The notes under the pieces: generated by a model | The model's database searches: none | The model's input: only the letters and a program-made list of their open reading frames with translations | Told to the model about the DNA's origin: nothing | NCBI RefSeq assembly: GCF_000204055.1 | Contig: NW_006768765.1 | Coordinates: 1,002,990-1,066,989 of the forward strand | Length of the DNA stretch: 64,000 nt | DNA from: Melampsora larici-populina 98AG31 | Taxonomy: Eukaryota > Basidiomycota > Pucciniomycetes > Pucciniales > Melampsoraceae | Direction of reading: 5' to 3' | Made by a program: the position numbers and the translations under genes | Shown: positions 12,735 to 25,843 of the stretch, one piece after another | Layout of the letters: every line of letters starts with the position of its first letter | Numbering within the stretch: the first letter of the stretch is position 1

Positions 12735-13686
12735 TTTGAGTAGATCAATCGGTCTCTTAATCTCATGTTTTGATTGCTGCCTTCTTTGCTCGTTCTTTGA
12801 GCCTCTTTTTCTCTTTTGTTTGAAATTGATCATGAATGATCTGTGTGCGTGTGTCTGTAGGAAAATGAGAAGCTGGTTCCAATAGTGTGGTTGTGATGGC
12901 ACATATTCAGATGGCTGCTCACAGGTACACAGTCTTGGCTCTTGAGCTGATATCCAAATGAGAGGGTGAGAGGGAGAGCGAGATGGGATTAAGTTGATGT
13001 GTAGAACTAGAAAGATTTGCATATAGTGTAGTAGAGTAAGGTCAAGTGAAAGAGGTGGATGAATTTGAACATTGACCAGAGACTCAAACTATTTATAAAG
13101 GAGTCAAGTTTAAAATGAGATCTTCCCACATTGAAATTCGACCTACATAGTTGTTGCTATGATAGACTGAAGTTTCGATGAGGATCACAGAATAGTAAGT
13201 AAGACTGATCAGATTGTGAAATGAACTAAAGCATTGAGCAAGTGTAGAAGTTTAAGTAGCCAAGATGCATGAGTGAGTGTTTTGTACAAAAAGGTGGTTA
13301 ACAAGTAGATCGAAGGTTAAATAGATCTATGGATGTGATGTGTTTTGAAGTGAACTGATTTGATTGAATGATTTAAATTGTGATAATGACCAATGAACAG
13401 TTAGTTGATTGGTTTTGAATTGGTTCCTTGAATTCGATCTCTTTATACTGTATCAAGAATGTTCCTTTAGACACTATAAATATGAAACCATCTTCAGTTC
13501 AGAGTTAGAGTACCCATTCAGATCAACAAATAAACAATCTCAAACACCTCCTTAAACTCTTGAGAATCTTGACAAACTAATTCTCCCTTACTTCAACTTC
13601 TTGACTATCTTTAAAAGATATTTCTCTTCAACTTCATCCTCTTTTTATTTATCCAATCTTCTTGTTCTTCTTGTTTAAGAAACATC
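12735..13686. promoter_or_regulatory. Intergenic and promoter of the ubiquitin protease gene
   Basis: Contains the 3' side of NDUFS5 and the upstream region of the next gene. A TATA-like stretch (ACTATAAATATG, about 13474-13485) lies roughly 205 bases before the ATG at 13687. A pyrimidine-rich leader follows at about 13540-13680, a common feature just upstream of fungal start codons. Confidence 0.45.
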
Positions 13687-15838
13687 ATGCCATTCCGAAA
13701 CAACAACAACAACAACATTGATGTTTATACTAAATCATCAAGAACTCAATCTCAACATTCTTCACCTTCTTTACCTGGAATAGCTAATCTAGGAAACACT
13801 TGTTTTATGAATTCAATCTTACAGGTTAATCTTGAATGTTTTTTATCATGACAAAGAAAGAAATGCTCACAGTTTTGTTTGTTTGTTTTTTGGTTAAACA
13901 GTCACTCAATGCAACTCGACCATTATCAACTTTACTAAACACCAATCAAAATTTAAATCAACCCATCACACCACTTCAACTTTTAATTCGAAATCATCCT
14001 CATCATCATGATTCATCATCTCATTTACCAATTCTACTTCAACTTTCAAAATTATTCAATCAAATCTCTAACACTCACTCTGGTTCATTAAAACCAATTG
14101 GTTTACTCAAATCCATTGCTTCTCAACATCCGGATTATCGTCGTAAGGATCAACAAGATGCTCATGAATTCTTAAGAATCTTGATGGATCTCATTCGTTC
14201 TGAAGAGGCAAATGTAAGTCTCCTCACTCTTTGCTTCTTTCTTTAGATTGGTTACTTATTGAATTTTCTCCAATCAGTTTATCAAACATTGTGCCGATTC
14301 TAATGTACCGTCAAGTTCTTCTGAAACTTCATCAATCCTTGACTCAAACCAATCCAATGGTCAGTTCTTTTCTTCAAATTCCTTCTTCATTCATTTGGCT
14401 GATCGGAGTTGTGGGATCTACAGTTCTCAATGGACCGGATAGCCATTCCCTTCGGGTGCCGACCCCACTCCTCTCATCTTCATCATCCTCTTCCTCTTCA
14501 TCGGCCTCATCTTCATCATTCACCTCATCCACATCAATTCCAGATTCGTCTTTACTCGATTCCCTCTTTTCTGGATCTTTGACTCAATATACCGTCTGTG
14601 AACGATTCCATGTGTCGAGTGTGCAGGAAGGATTTCTCGATCTCTCACTGGCGACACGTCATCCCAATCCAGCCATGTCCAAAGTACGTATGTACATTGT
14701 GATCGACAGGCTACATCACACAAACTGACAGCTTTTCTCTCTCTTCCGAACTTCAGCGTGCTCGCCTTCGTCAGAAACTCGGTCGGCTCAATAGATCCAA
14801 GTCACCGTCCACTCCACCTCCTTCTCCACTCCCCTCTCATGATGATTGGGAGCAAGTCCTCCTTGGTGGATCATCTGCTCCGAACTCTTCGGCTTTCCGT
14901 CCACCGGTCCGGAGTATGACTATCTCGGGTACTTCGGCTCGTCGACAACGAAGCAATCGACCATTCCTATGCTCCTCGTTCTCGGGCACTTCCTTGGATC
15001 TACTCTCCCTAAAGGATGCCGCTCCTCTTGTGGCCCCCTCAGCACAGGCCTCATCACCACCACTTGATCTGCTTGCACGCATTCTTTCACCTACTGCACC
15101 AGCTCGAACACCACCACCGCCACCACCACCTGCTACTGGATTACGAGCTTTACGCTTTTCACAACCTAATCCTCTCTTGTCAAAAGTTGGACTGCTTGGA
15201 AGCAATCCCAACAAAGTCTCCGAGACTGGCCTCGAAGCTCTCTTAAAGTCGTTCACCTCAATCGAACGACTCGAAGGCGAGAATCGATTTGCATGTGAAG
15301 CATGTGGTTCAGAATGTTCATCATCAGCATCCTCCTCCTCTTCAAGTAATCCATCATCCAGTGAAATCACTTCAACAACACCCAAGGTGATTTTAAGAAG
15401 AGCATGGAAACGATATTTGATTTCAAACTTACCACCGATTGTAGTCTTTCATCTGAAACGAAGTTCTCCAACCGGTTTATCACAGGTTGAACAACCTTTT
15501 ATATCGTTCCCAATTAAGTTGGATTTTAAACCGTTTCTTTGTCCGACCCGATCTGATAAATCGGTCATTTATGGTTTATATGCTGTGGTGGTCCATCAAG
15601 GTGTTGATAATGGTGGACATTACTTTTGTTATGTGCTTTCGGATCATGGTGGTAGTTCTGAGCGATCTTGGTTATACTGTAGTGACACGTCAGTATGGTT
15701 TTTTTTTCTTTATTTGATGATTGACAACAATATGAATCTGATTTGGTTTTGTTGGATGATTATAGGGAAGTAAGAAAGGTGAAAGTGGAAGAAGTGATGA
15801 GTACTAAAGCATACATGTTGTTTTATGAACAATTATGA
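13687..15838 (+). CDS. Ubiquitin-specific protease (USP/UBP, peptidase C19)
   Basis: Cysteine protease that removes ubiquitin from proteins. Six exons (13687-13824, 13902-14213, 14278-14359, 14424-14683, 14757-15688, 15766-15838) join in frame to 598 residues. The Cys box is GIANLGNTCFMNSILQS, followed by DYRRKDQQDAHEFLRILMD. The family block VCERFHVSSVQEGFLDLSL comes next. A zinc-type pair (FACEACGSE) precedes PPIVVFHLKR. The His box is YAVVVHQGVDNGGHYFCYV, and the end is STKAYMLFYEQL. A long low-complexity Ser/Pro insert sits between the two halves of the catalytic domain, with a polyproline run near 15110-15130. Catalytic Cys and His are present, so it should be active. I cannot assign a specific USP paralogue. 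Confidence 0.9.
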
Positions 15839-16700
15839 GGTTTTTTGATGACTTTGGAATGATGCTTTTTGAATCCAGGAAAATCACTCTCCTGTGATTG
15901 GATGAGACATGTAACCTCTCAATGTACTTTTTTTTTTCGTCAAGTTTTACATGGTGATTTAGATTTCTATAAATCATCTTTTTTTTTCTTCTTTTTTCTT
16001 TCGACTTTCATCATGGTTTAGTATCTGTTTTTTTGTAACGTTTTTGATTTTTTTCTCTCTCTTGAATCAATTCTCTTGATCTTTTCTTTTTCTTTTTTTT
16101 TGGGGGATTTCGATTATATTAGAATGTATTTCTAATTTTTGGATTTGAATTAGAGAATTTTTTTTTTTTTCGATTGAGGAATTTTTGATTAGATTATTAT
16201 TTAGAGAAAAAGAAAAAAAAAACATGTATACTTATTTCCATTCAGCGGGAGGGTTTAGAAGATGATGAAGATGGTCATTATTATTATTGGTTTATGAAAT
16301 GAATAAAAAGGGTGAGAAGATACCCGATTCTTGAAAAAGAAACTGTTTGAGAGAGAAGATTTTGATTTGATTTGAGGTTTTTATTGATATGTATACTTTT
16401 TTCTCTTTGCTCCTGAAAGCAATCTTTGGGGGATGATCACTCCTGCAAAAGATCTGATGGCGAGAAATCACCCCGTGTGAGTTTGGTGTAAGTTTTTTGC
16501 TCGTGGATCCGAGTCCCAAGGGTGGGCCTTTGCCCCGCTTCAGGAACCTGGTGTGGCGGCGAGTTGGGATTGGGGAGCCGAGGAAATTCCCCGCACTCCA
16601 CACAGTTGCTGAGCAGTGTGATTTCATACTTTGCATTTCGTATTGGTAAATCCTTTTTGTAATTATAATCAAAATTTTAATTATCAAGCCCATCAAAATA
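15839..16700. other. T-rich 3' flank and spacer
   Basis: After the protease stop come long T-rich and A-rich tracts (about 15920-16225) that are likely 3'-UTR and downstream flank. A GC-richer patch at 16490-16600 borders the transposase relic and may belong to it. No gene is seen. Confidence 0.45.
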
Positions 16701-16728
16701 AGCTGGAATAAAGGCATGGTACCACTCC

Positions 16729-19030
16729 TTGACGCAAAGAAGTCACTCTTCAGGATCAGGATTAAGTGCTGATCTTGAAGATTGGAGGAAAGCAGAACCT
16801 TTGGAACAGATGTGCTCAGAAGGGCAGTTGGTAGCTGGGATAGCCAGGTATGTCATTACCATTACAGGCAAGGTAGGGTTAAGTCTTGACACTGTCCTTC
16901 CAGTATGCAAGTGTATTGTTCTTGGTGTGCTCAAGTGGCTCAAGGAGGTAACAAGTGATCTGATTTGTGATCAATCCTTTGTCACAATCTGCTGGTATGT
17001 ACCACAAAAAAGATTGTTGTTGAGTGATGCAGACTAGAGGATGTGAGAGCTGGTGATTTGATCTTGATGATGTGGGCAGTTGAAAAAGTATCATGAGCCT
17101 AAAGTTGAACTCTTTGGATGAAATTGGATTTCAATAAATCTGCTCAGTGCACATAATTGGCAAGATAGTCAAGATGGTCTTTGCGAAATTACAATTTGAT
17201 GCAAGGGTCAAGAATTGTTGAACAGACTGGACCTTGTTTCTTCAAGGTGGCAATGAGGTACAATCCAAGCTTTTCAATCAGGTTATCAGCCACTGTAATG
17301 GACTTATTTGTGTTGTGTGTGTGGCATGCCTGGTTTTTGGGGTGTGTACAATCAGCATCACTGTATGAGAAAGATATGACCCAATCAGCTAACACACAGA
17401 TTGTAAGTTATTGATCACAACAATAAAGATTGGAATGATAGTGCTGAGTGTAGGGTACATGCTCACACACATTTTTCTGGTAGCATTGTTAAGAGGTTTG
17501 AGAAAGTTCATCATTACTTTGAGCTGCTTCCATTCAACTGCTGGTAGATTGACCTTTGCACCCTCTGGAGTCACACAGAATTTATCACAGACACTCCTGT
17601 GCACATCACACATAAGTCAGGTCCACAAATATGTAGGAATGAGGAGCAGAATGGCTGACTTGAGTACCAATACAACACAGGGGAGTTCCAATAAGGTCAA
17701 ATATCAAGGAGTAGTGATTGAGCCACTGTTGGTCTGGGTTAGTTTGGTGTTGCCATTGGGAAGAGTCAGACAAATTGATACAAGACACTCAGGGCTGGCA
17801 CAAGTGTTCATACACAGACACCATATCAACAGGTGCTCCATCCGGTGTGTCAACAAGCGCATTGATACCCATTGGAATGGCTGGGAGATTGTCTGAAGAG
17901 TGCAATTGTGTGTCTGATTCAACATCAAACAGGCCACAGACTTTGAGACCAGCAACCGCAGCTAGGATTGGATTTGCTACACATCCCAGTTTTTTGTCAG
18001 CCTTAAAGGTCCCATTTGCCATTGTCTTGTTGGAAAAATTCTTATTGGTAGTTATTTCAACGAGATTCTTTAGACACACATAACTAGAGGTAATCTCCAT
18101 AAACAGATCTGCAAAGGTTTTGTCATTGTGAGCTCCTGGTTTATTCAGTTATATGGCTTACCCTGGAGTTGGAGATATGAAGAAGGAGATTGACCTTCTC
18201 AAAATTTGAGTTGATCATATGAGTAGTGACTGGCATGAACACTGTGTTTTGTTGGTGTGATCCTTGCATCAAGTGTGTTATAAGCAACAGCAGGAGATTT
18301 GGCATGGTGTCAACCTTGAAGGTGTTTTTGATGAAAGAGAAAGATGTCTCTTAAGTGGGGAGACATTGCATCTGCCTTGACCAGCATTGATGTACCCTCT
18401 TGGTTACATCATGCCCATTTTTTGATCCACTTGTTGGGATCTCCAAGCTTGTATTTTGCAATCAAATGATCTGAATGAAATTGGTGGTAGATCAGGGTTC
18501 AAAATCTAGTAGTGCTCTGCATCCTTTCACGCCCTTTGATGTCACAGCGCATCAATTTTTTGCCACAGGTGGTAGGGTTGAAGTGAGTTTAAATCCAGCT
18601 TCTTTTGGTAGAGGGTGTGTTGCTTGGGTTGTCATGTCATTCTGGATCATATATGACTGTGTTTTGACCAGCAGCAAAATCACCAGTGAGATAAATTCCT
18701 GCCATGGCATGTACTTGAGAAAAGAGTTGCAATAAGGTGATTTTGGATGAAGATATGGTCAAAGCAGTAAAGTTTCTGGGAAACAATTGTTACTCTCTTG
18801 GTAGCAATTTTTTTCCTCAGGAGCCCCTTGAGACTCAATCAACATGGATTTGAATCTGAGACTGTATCATATTTCCTCAAGACAAATGCCAAATGATGTT
18901 TAAACCTGTAGCAGACATCTACTCTTTGCTCTTGTAATCCCTTCAAATGGAATGAAGAAAGATGCAACCCACCATTGAAGGAACTTCCTTCCCTAAACTC
19001 AACCAACTCACAAGGCAAATGTTGCAAGGT
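16729..19030 (-). pseudogene. Decayed hAT-type transposase
   Basis: Read on the minus strand, fragments in several frames match the order of a hAT transposase. The N-terminal-side part is weak (KYKLGDPNKWIKKW near 18400-18460). The middle has ATRKMCVSMYPTLSTIIPIF (17410-17500), the common KxLSxSKYPTLSxVxP block. The C-terminal dimerisation part reads TYLAIPATNCPSEHICSKG with SRSALNP (about 16745-16860), the hAT hallmark. Frames are broken by stops and shifts throughout, so the gene is dead. I could not define terminal repeats or a target duplication. A short hairpin at 19197-19214 lies just outside. The superfamily call is good; the limits are approximate. Confidence 0.75.
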
Positions 19031-20576
19031 TTAGCCAGATCTGGCAACAGGCAGCATGGAACTTGACAATTTGCTACAGCCAGTGTTGGACTGTGCAAAT
19101 AGTGCTGGAACTTTCTGAAAAGTCCAGACAACCACCCCTTTTTGTGATTTTTATGATCTTTTTCTTTTTGATGGACTCCCCGCATCACCTGGCTCTCCCC
19201 CACAAATGTGGGGGCGGACTGTGGGATAGCTCAGGAGGGCCAGGGAGGCTCAGGGAGGGGCAAGAGTGAACAAACTCTGACCAAAGCATGGGGCTCACAA
19301 GCCTCTCTGCTACCCCCTGTCCCATCACCAGTATTGCAGTGGGATAAGTGTCAGTCAGAAAATGACTGAGCTTCCATACTACTCAAATAGAAATTTGTAG
19401 TTGCTTCAAGTCTTTCACCGGCATTATTATTATCTCTGTGGCAGTCTGGTTGGGAATAAGGGTCAGGTAGTTTGAGAAGTAGTTCCAACTTTGTAGGGCG
19501 CCATGGGTGCCTCTTTGCAAATTTTTAATGTCTGCATTTGCCCCCTTAGGCTGGGTGTAATCAGATTGTCATATTTGGAAGGTGTGTGTGTGCATTTGGG
19601 TAACATTCACTGCATTTGTTCTTTAGCTATGGTTGGGTTGACACCTGGTTGCTAGCTCTGGCTCCAGAGGCTCTTGGTTTGGTCATGGCTTCGGATTCTC
19701 TGTCTGGGAGGGATCGGGGCGATGGACTGAGTTGAGTTGAACGTGTCACGAAGATGAATCATGAGGGCCTCATGAGGCTGATCGGAGACCTGATGTAAAG
19801 TGTCGACTTCGATTGTGGAGAATTGTGATACCGAGAATAGACATGCCCGAAGTTCAATACGGATGTGGCAATTCTCCTCTAGGCTCTTCCTCGCCATCCG
19901 CATTTCTGACCTCTTGCAGCCTCGACTCCTGCCTTCTCAACAGCAAAGATACTTTATGAAAATCATCGGAATAAGCAATGATTTCGATCTCCACCAGCGG
20001 CGCGAGCGTGGGACTTTGTTGAGTACGTCTCCACCCGCAGTATCCACTTAGTCAAGAGTCCAAATTTCAAAATGGCAATCGACCAAAGTCTATAAAAGTC
20101 TACTTTACCCATGTGCTAACGGTCTACCTGCAAGCATCTTTGCTGTACACCCAAGCGAAACAGAAGCTTTCAAGGGCAACCGACCTATTCTTTGAAGTCA
20201 AATAGATAATTGATTTAACACCGGCCCTGAAAAGAATAACAGTGCACTTACAATCAACCACAGAACTTCAATCGAGGCCGAGGAGATAGTCAAAAGGGCA
20301 AATCCAAATAGGAAGGAGTTAACCAAAGAAAGAAAGCCAACCGGCAGGACTTACTCAAGATTATTATTACAAAAATTAAAAATCATCAAGATCAATTTTA
20401 CCAATCTACTTCTGATCAACCGACAAGGACTACATAAACACTACCAGCCAGCCAATCGGGATTACCTCTTCATTACACAATATATTATCAATCTTATAGA
20501 GTATTGGCTATTTTCTTTGGATAGTTTTACAGGAAATCAATTCGCTCATTTTACTAGCGAATAATCAACAAGTCAA
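19031..20576. other. Intergenic with one unassigned small frame
   Basis: A minus-strand frame at 19652-19903 (83 codons) and the overlapping frame just upstream in another phase could belong to a small spliced gene. I recognise no family and do not call it. The rest, up to the WD40 gene, is probably its promoter and leader. Confidence 0.35.
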
Positions 20577-22769
20577 ATGGAACCCTTAAATATATCGAAT
20601 GACTCTAGTGCTAGTGCTAGTGTTGATCCTAGTTCTAGTTCTAGTGATGGTGTGGTTGCTAGTGCTATCCCAATCTCTGGCTCAACTAGATCTATCATCT
20701 CTTTCATCAAAGCTATCAATCCAATCAGTCTCAGTCTGCCTTTCACCAATACCAGCAGTGCCGTCGATAACTTTGATGAACAAAACGACTCGATCACATT
20801 CGAGCAACCACCACGTTCACTTGATCAGCATCAACCATTAATCCCTACCTTCTTCTCAACTCTCTTTGATCAATTGCCTTCACTTTTCAATTCTCAAAAC
20901 CAACCCGAGTCGACTGTTGAGCGAGTTGAAATCAAAGATGATGAAATCAAAAATCAACTCATCAATACCACCTTGTCATCAACTCAGACATGTCCATCAA
21001 CAGACACAAAAAAGGTCTCAAACACAATCGATCAATCAACACCGCCGACTGCACCACCCTCTTTACAGTCATCAGTCTCATCAACTAATTCCACTTCCAC
21101 TTCAGTCTCTGGTCATCAATCAATATTGATTTCCTCACCACCTACCACAATTTCGAATCACTCATCTCAGTCTAACTCTCTTCAACACACTCCTATCGCT
21201 CATTCAAAACTCTTTCGAAGGGACCCAAGCAAATCATCCACTTCTTCAACCTCTTCAACTCTGGGTACCAAGACACGAGCCGCATTAGCAAAGCTGAGAA
21301 TCAGACCTACATCATTTATCTCATCCCCTCAAACCCAAAATCTAACTCCAAGCCACTCCCGTCATTCAGTCTCATCAATAAGTATGTGTCGAAGCGAAAG
21401 ATCATCTTCATATACTTCTTCTCTGTCTTCGAACACCCATAAGTCATTGTTGAAAGTCAAAGTCAATCGAACCCGTAGCAGGAGAGGTTCGTCTTCACAT
21501 CAAAACCTGATCGGATTACATCTCTCAAACGTCTTGGTGGCCGATCCTAGTCCAGGTCGATCGCTTTGGACTTTAGAGTTTGCTCCTGCCCCGTTGAACA
21601 TGTTGGCTACCGCTGGTCAATCCAAGATCATCCACCTTTTTGAGCTGGATTCAAAGTCTAATCAACCTACAAAACAACTTATTGGACATACTGATACCAT
21701 CACCAGTCTGGCTTGGACTAAGTCGGGAAAGTTCTTGATCTCAGCTTCCATGGATAAAACTGTACGGGTTTGGGAAGTTGAATCCGGTTTAGAGGTCAAA
21801 CAATGCATTCATACGGATTTTGTTACGACCATCTCGAGTGGTAAGCATCTTTTTGAAGAAACGATGAGTCTTGAGAAAACTCAATCACTGACTTGATATT
21901 TGGTCTGAATCAACCAGATCCGAATGATGAAAATTATTTTTTGTCTGGATCAATTGATCGGAAATTAAGACTTTGGAATCTAACAGATTCGAAAGTTGTT
22001 GCTTGGACTGGCTTGCCAGATTGTATCACTTCAGTTGGGTTCTCTAACAGTAGCACAGCTCCGTTAGCATACGCTGGACTTTATTCCGGTAAAGTCGTGA
22101 GTCTTGTCTTTGAATCATCTCCTGTCTAATATTCTCTAAAACACTGAATTGCTAACTGATTGGATCGAAATTCCATTGATTTTTCTAGACATCATTCAAT
22201 CCACGTACTTTGAAGATTTTCCAAGAGGTTATTAAAGGACCTGGCAAAAAAGTGAGCTCGATCGTTGGGATCAAAGACCAAGAGGTTTTGGTAGCTACAA
22301 ATGACTCTAGGATTAGAGTTCTTGATCAGAAGGCAGACATTAAAGAAACTTTAACCGGTCACAAAAGTCAATCTGGTCAATTAAAACCTTCAATCGGTTT
22401 AGGAATGGGTTATAATGATTCAGATCTGGTGGTTTCAGGTTCAGAAGATGGTAGAGTTTATGTTTGGGAACTTGGAATTGATCAAAGAGGATTTCATGAA
22501 TCCTTTAAAGGTTTGTTTTGTTTTTCTTTCATTTTCACGATTCTTTATTTCCAATCTGTTCTGATCGAGTTGGGTTTCTTATAAACTTTTTTCTTTTGAA
22601 TTTAGTTAACCATGATTTACCAGGATCAAGTGAATTGGTAATAACTAGTGCAGTTTTTAAACCGAAAGGAACCGGTGTTGATCAAGATCCTAATTCGATT
22701 GAGATCGCAGTAGTTGATAATCGATCTGGTTTGATCAGAATATTTAAAACTGCACTTTGGAAACAATAA
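20577..22769 (+). CDS. WD40-repeat protein, WDR44-like (Rab11-effector type)
   Basis: Four exons (20577-21840, 21918-22096, 22189-22510, 22606-22769) join in frame to 642 residues. The first 300 or so residues are Ser/Thr/Gln-rich and disordered, with runs of alternating Ser codons near 20600-20645. WD40 blades begin at SLWTLEFAPAPLNMLATAG, then LIGHTDTITSLAWTKSGKF, SASMDKTVRVWEVESG, DFVTTIS, NYFLSGSIDRKLRLWNL and VVSGSEDGRVYVWELG. The order and the HxDFVT..FLSGSxDxKLRLWN block are typical of WDR44. In animals WDR44 binds Rab11 and acts in recycling and export from the ER/Golgi. That role in this fungus is by homology only. The last blade ends at IRIFKTALWKQ. Confidence 0.87.
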
Positions 22770-23679
22770 CCCGTTTTTTCATCTTCGTTTTCGTCTTCTT
22801 TCCTTCGATCTTCTCGTCGTTCATATATGAATCTATGTTGTTTTTGTTATTCTGTCGTCAAAACTTCAAGATTTCTTTATTCTTTATTTTCATCGTTCTT
22901 TTTTGTTTTTGTTTTAATCTGTTTACTATTTACGTAACTGTCTACCCTACCCTTTGTTCACAACCCTAAAAAAAGTGATTAAGCTTCTTCACAATCTTTA
23001 ATCTGTTTTACACTCTAAAGCTTCCCTTCACCTAGTATTTGATGAAAATCAAACAGCAATTAATTATCGGTCGTGTTTTTCTTTTCTTTGATTTTTTTTC
23101 ATTTGATTTGTTTCGAGTTTCGTTGTTAGTTTTTATTTTTGTATGTATTGCATGATTGGATATCTAAACGTAATGTACTTTACTAATTATTAGACTCAAT
23201 GCTGATTGAAAGAACATGTACTCAATGAAATAGCAAGAACCATGAATAAGAAAATTCCCTCCCAAAATCCAAATGCTTGATTATTCAACCAAAATTCTCG
23301 TTGAGGAATAATGGGTGTGGAATTGTCAAGAATCAGACGAGTTGACGATTGATTCGGGATGGTTGGAAGTGTTGGAATATCACCTGCGGGCCGAGTTTCA
23401 ACCCTGAACGCTGGTTAACCAGAACATACTCGAAATTACCCGAGATGATTTCGTTGAAAGTTATGACGTGTCAGGGTCGAACGTTCTCGAATGGAAATCT
23501 GCAATTTGGAAAGGAGTCAATTCGATGATGGCATTTAAATCATCTTCATGCTTGTCTCTGCCCCTTTGCATAGCTTTGAATACTTATCATCAGCTCAACC
23601 TTGCCATCTTTAAGTGACCAAACGCGTTATCCATACGTATAGCTACTGATCAAGACTTCAATCATTTCACACAAATCGA
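22770..23679. other. Intergenic, T-rich 3' region then promoter
   Basis: The first 400 bases are strongly T-rich and likely 3'-flank of the WD40 gene. The remainder lies upstream of the SARAF-type gene. No further gene is visible. Confidence 0.45.
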
Positions 23680-24972
23680 ATGGCAACTCAAAAACGAGTT
23701 CTTCTTTCCTCTATCGATACTTTAACTTTCTACGATGGAGAGCGAACGAACTTTCGACGTACGAGTCCAGTACTTCAATTAGTCTGTCAAGGACAACCTT
23801 GTAAACGTTTTAAACCAGATGTGATTCAATGCCAGAATACAGGTGGTAAGTTAAGTTTAACTGGTTATGAAAAGATAAGAAAGAAAAAAAGTCTCATATG
23901 AAGTTTTTCTGACTTGTTGATTTGGTTTAGGATCTGGTAGTAATATTCATTGGAAATGTGAAGCTGATTTACCTTCAAGTATTAAACTTGGTAGAACAGA
24001 AGTCAGTTGTGAAGGATTTCGAAATGCTGATGATCCTTATATTCTTGAAGGTCAGTCTTGTCCCAAAGATTCCAAAGTTAATCTTCACTTCATTAAGAGA
24101 AAACCAATGTTGAAGACTACTTTGAATTTTACTTCCATAATTTACGGAATTTCATTAGGATCATGTGGCTTGACTTATACATTGAAAGATGCTGGGTTTT
24201 CTTCATCTCATACTCGCGATGGGATGTCATGTAAGTGTATATAGCAGGCATCACTTTCATGGCTTTATCAGCTGATGCCTCATGATACATTTCGTAGTGG
24301 AAGGTTTTCTCTTCTGGGCACTCTTTGCAATTGTGGGAATCTTTATTATCTATCCATTACTTCGATCACTTTTTTCTACCGCACTTCGACCAGTGAGCCG
24401 ATACTTTCCCGGATCCTTTGGAGGATCAGGCGGGGGTGGTGGCGGAGGTGGGGGTGGTGGTTGGGGATGGGGAAACCGACCTGGATCTCGATTCTGGGGT
24501 GGTGGCCGACCTAGCGATCCACCTCCACCGTATTCCCCCCGGAACCCGCCTCCCCCCAAAACGTCGGGTGGTGCAGACGGACCTTGGAGGCCAGGATTCT
24601 GGACTGGTAAGTCAGAAAGAAATCATTTTCTACCGTTCATTTTGAGTATTATGACGAAGTCATTTTGTAATGCGGAGTATTGACACAAACTTATGAATCG
24701 AATTCTACGATCGTACAGGTCTTTTGGCAGGAACGGCTGCTACAAGTCTGTTTGGGAACCGACAGCAAGAGCGAAGAGCATATGATTTTGATCAATCACC
24801 TTTTATGACACGACCCATGGGCTTTGGTACAGGTGGGCTCTTTGGTGGACGAGGATTTGAAGCTCCTAGAGCGATGTATAGAGGTCAAGGGAGTTCAAGG
24901 GATATGGATGATTCGAGTAACATGGGCCCTATTAGGTCTTCCACTGGATTTGGTGGTACTAGGAATCGGTGA
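23680..24972 (+). CDS. SARAF: SARAF-family membrane protein (store-operated calcium entry regulator family)
   Basis: In animals SARAF is an ER membrane protein that turns off STIM/Orai calcium entry. Five exons (23680-23845, 23931-24050, 24159-24230, 24298-24606, 24719-24972) give 306 residues, and every intron is phase 1. The luminal part matches the family closely: DTLTFYDGERTNFRRTSP, CKRFKPDVIQCQNTG, IHWKCEADLPSSIKLGR, VSCEGF and GSCGLTYTL, with paired cysteines. One membrane segment follows (FLFWALFAIVGIFIIYPLL). The cytosolic tail is Gly/Pro-rich with a PPPYSP motif and RPGFWTGLLAGTAATSLFG, ending in STGFGGTRNR, as in animal SARAF. No cleavable signal peptide is obvious at this ATG, so an upstream exon or a different start is possible. 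Confidence 0.9.
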
Positions 24973-25694
24973 AAAAGACCAGCAAAGTCAACTTTCTTCT
25001 TCCGTTTTGTAAAATTCAAAGCATTCCACTCTGTAGATGTATAAACACTCCCATTTATCTTGGAGGGCTATGTTCTGATCTTGATATGTAAATGTAGTTT
25101 GAAATGACAGTTGGATTGATTGAGCTTGATTCAATAGCGCATCACAGCTCACACCTTTCGCGTCAAAAGGTCTTATCACAGTTATTAACAACTGTGTTTG
25201 TGATTTGGCGTCTCCTTTCATCTCCTTGACCTGAGTCCTTCGGTTCACGTTAATCAAGGGAAGATGTGCATGTTATGTCCTTGACTTGCTCTCCTGCAGC
25301 TCACAAAAACAAGGATGGATCCCGAGGTATGTTGTATCATTCTCTGAGGATGACAAGGTCTTGGATCTTGGTCTCGCTCCCCTCTTCTGGTCCAGGTGAA
25401 TGACTTGAGCCTAAGTTGAGCGCATAGATTAGAGGTGATGATAATGCCACGATTTTTTTGCTGCGTAGTGCATTTATTCGTCTGCAAATACCAGGCTGTT
25501 GGCGAAAATGATAAAATAAGCTGAGCACTTTCTGATCCTTTGTTTTGACCACTTCAAACACAGGTGACCTCAAGGCTCCTCAGAAGTTCAAGCTCCACAA
25601 ATCTTCTGACACTCTAAGTTTCAGCCACTCCGGAGACCACATAAGACGAAAGGACTGTACGAAAGTCTGGAAGTGGACACTCAGCCTCAGGGTC
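24973..25694. other. Intergenic spacer
   Basis: Runs from the SARAF stop to the core promoter of the next gene. No protein-like frame is supported. Confidence 0.45.
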
Positions 25695-25726
25695 TATAAA
25701 TAGAGCTGGTCCCCGTGGTATAAAAG
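25695..25726 (+). promoter_or_regulatory. Tandem TATA boxes
   Basis: Two TATA-type elements lie 24 bases apart: TATAAATA at 25695-25702 and TATAAAAG at 25719-25726. The second is 118 bases before the ATG at 25844. Such a strong core promoter fits a highly induced gene, as expected for secreted infection-stage proteins. The function is inferred. Confidence 0.6.
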
Positions 25727-25843
25727 GACCTTAGGCTGACAGTTGACTTGAACGATGCGACCGATCCAACTCACGACTGCAGCTGCTCTTCACAGACGTT
25801 CAGAACGCTCCTTGTTCCATCTACCTCTTCATCTCGCTACACC

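Noticed and set aside
14837..15385. 182-codon minus-strand frame
   Set aside because: It is the antisense of the ubiquitin protease and its low-complexity insert.
19652..20060. Small minus-strand gene upstream of the WD40 gene
   Set aside because: Two frames would need an unseen splice, and I recognise no family.
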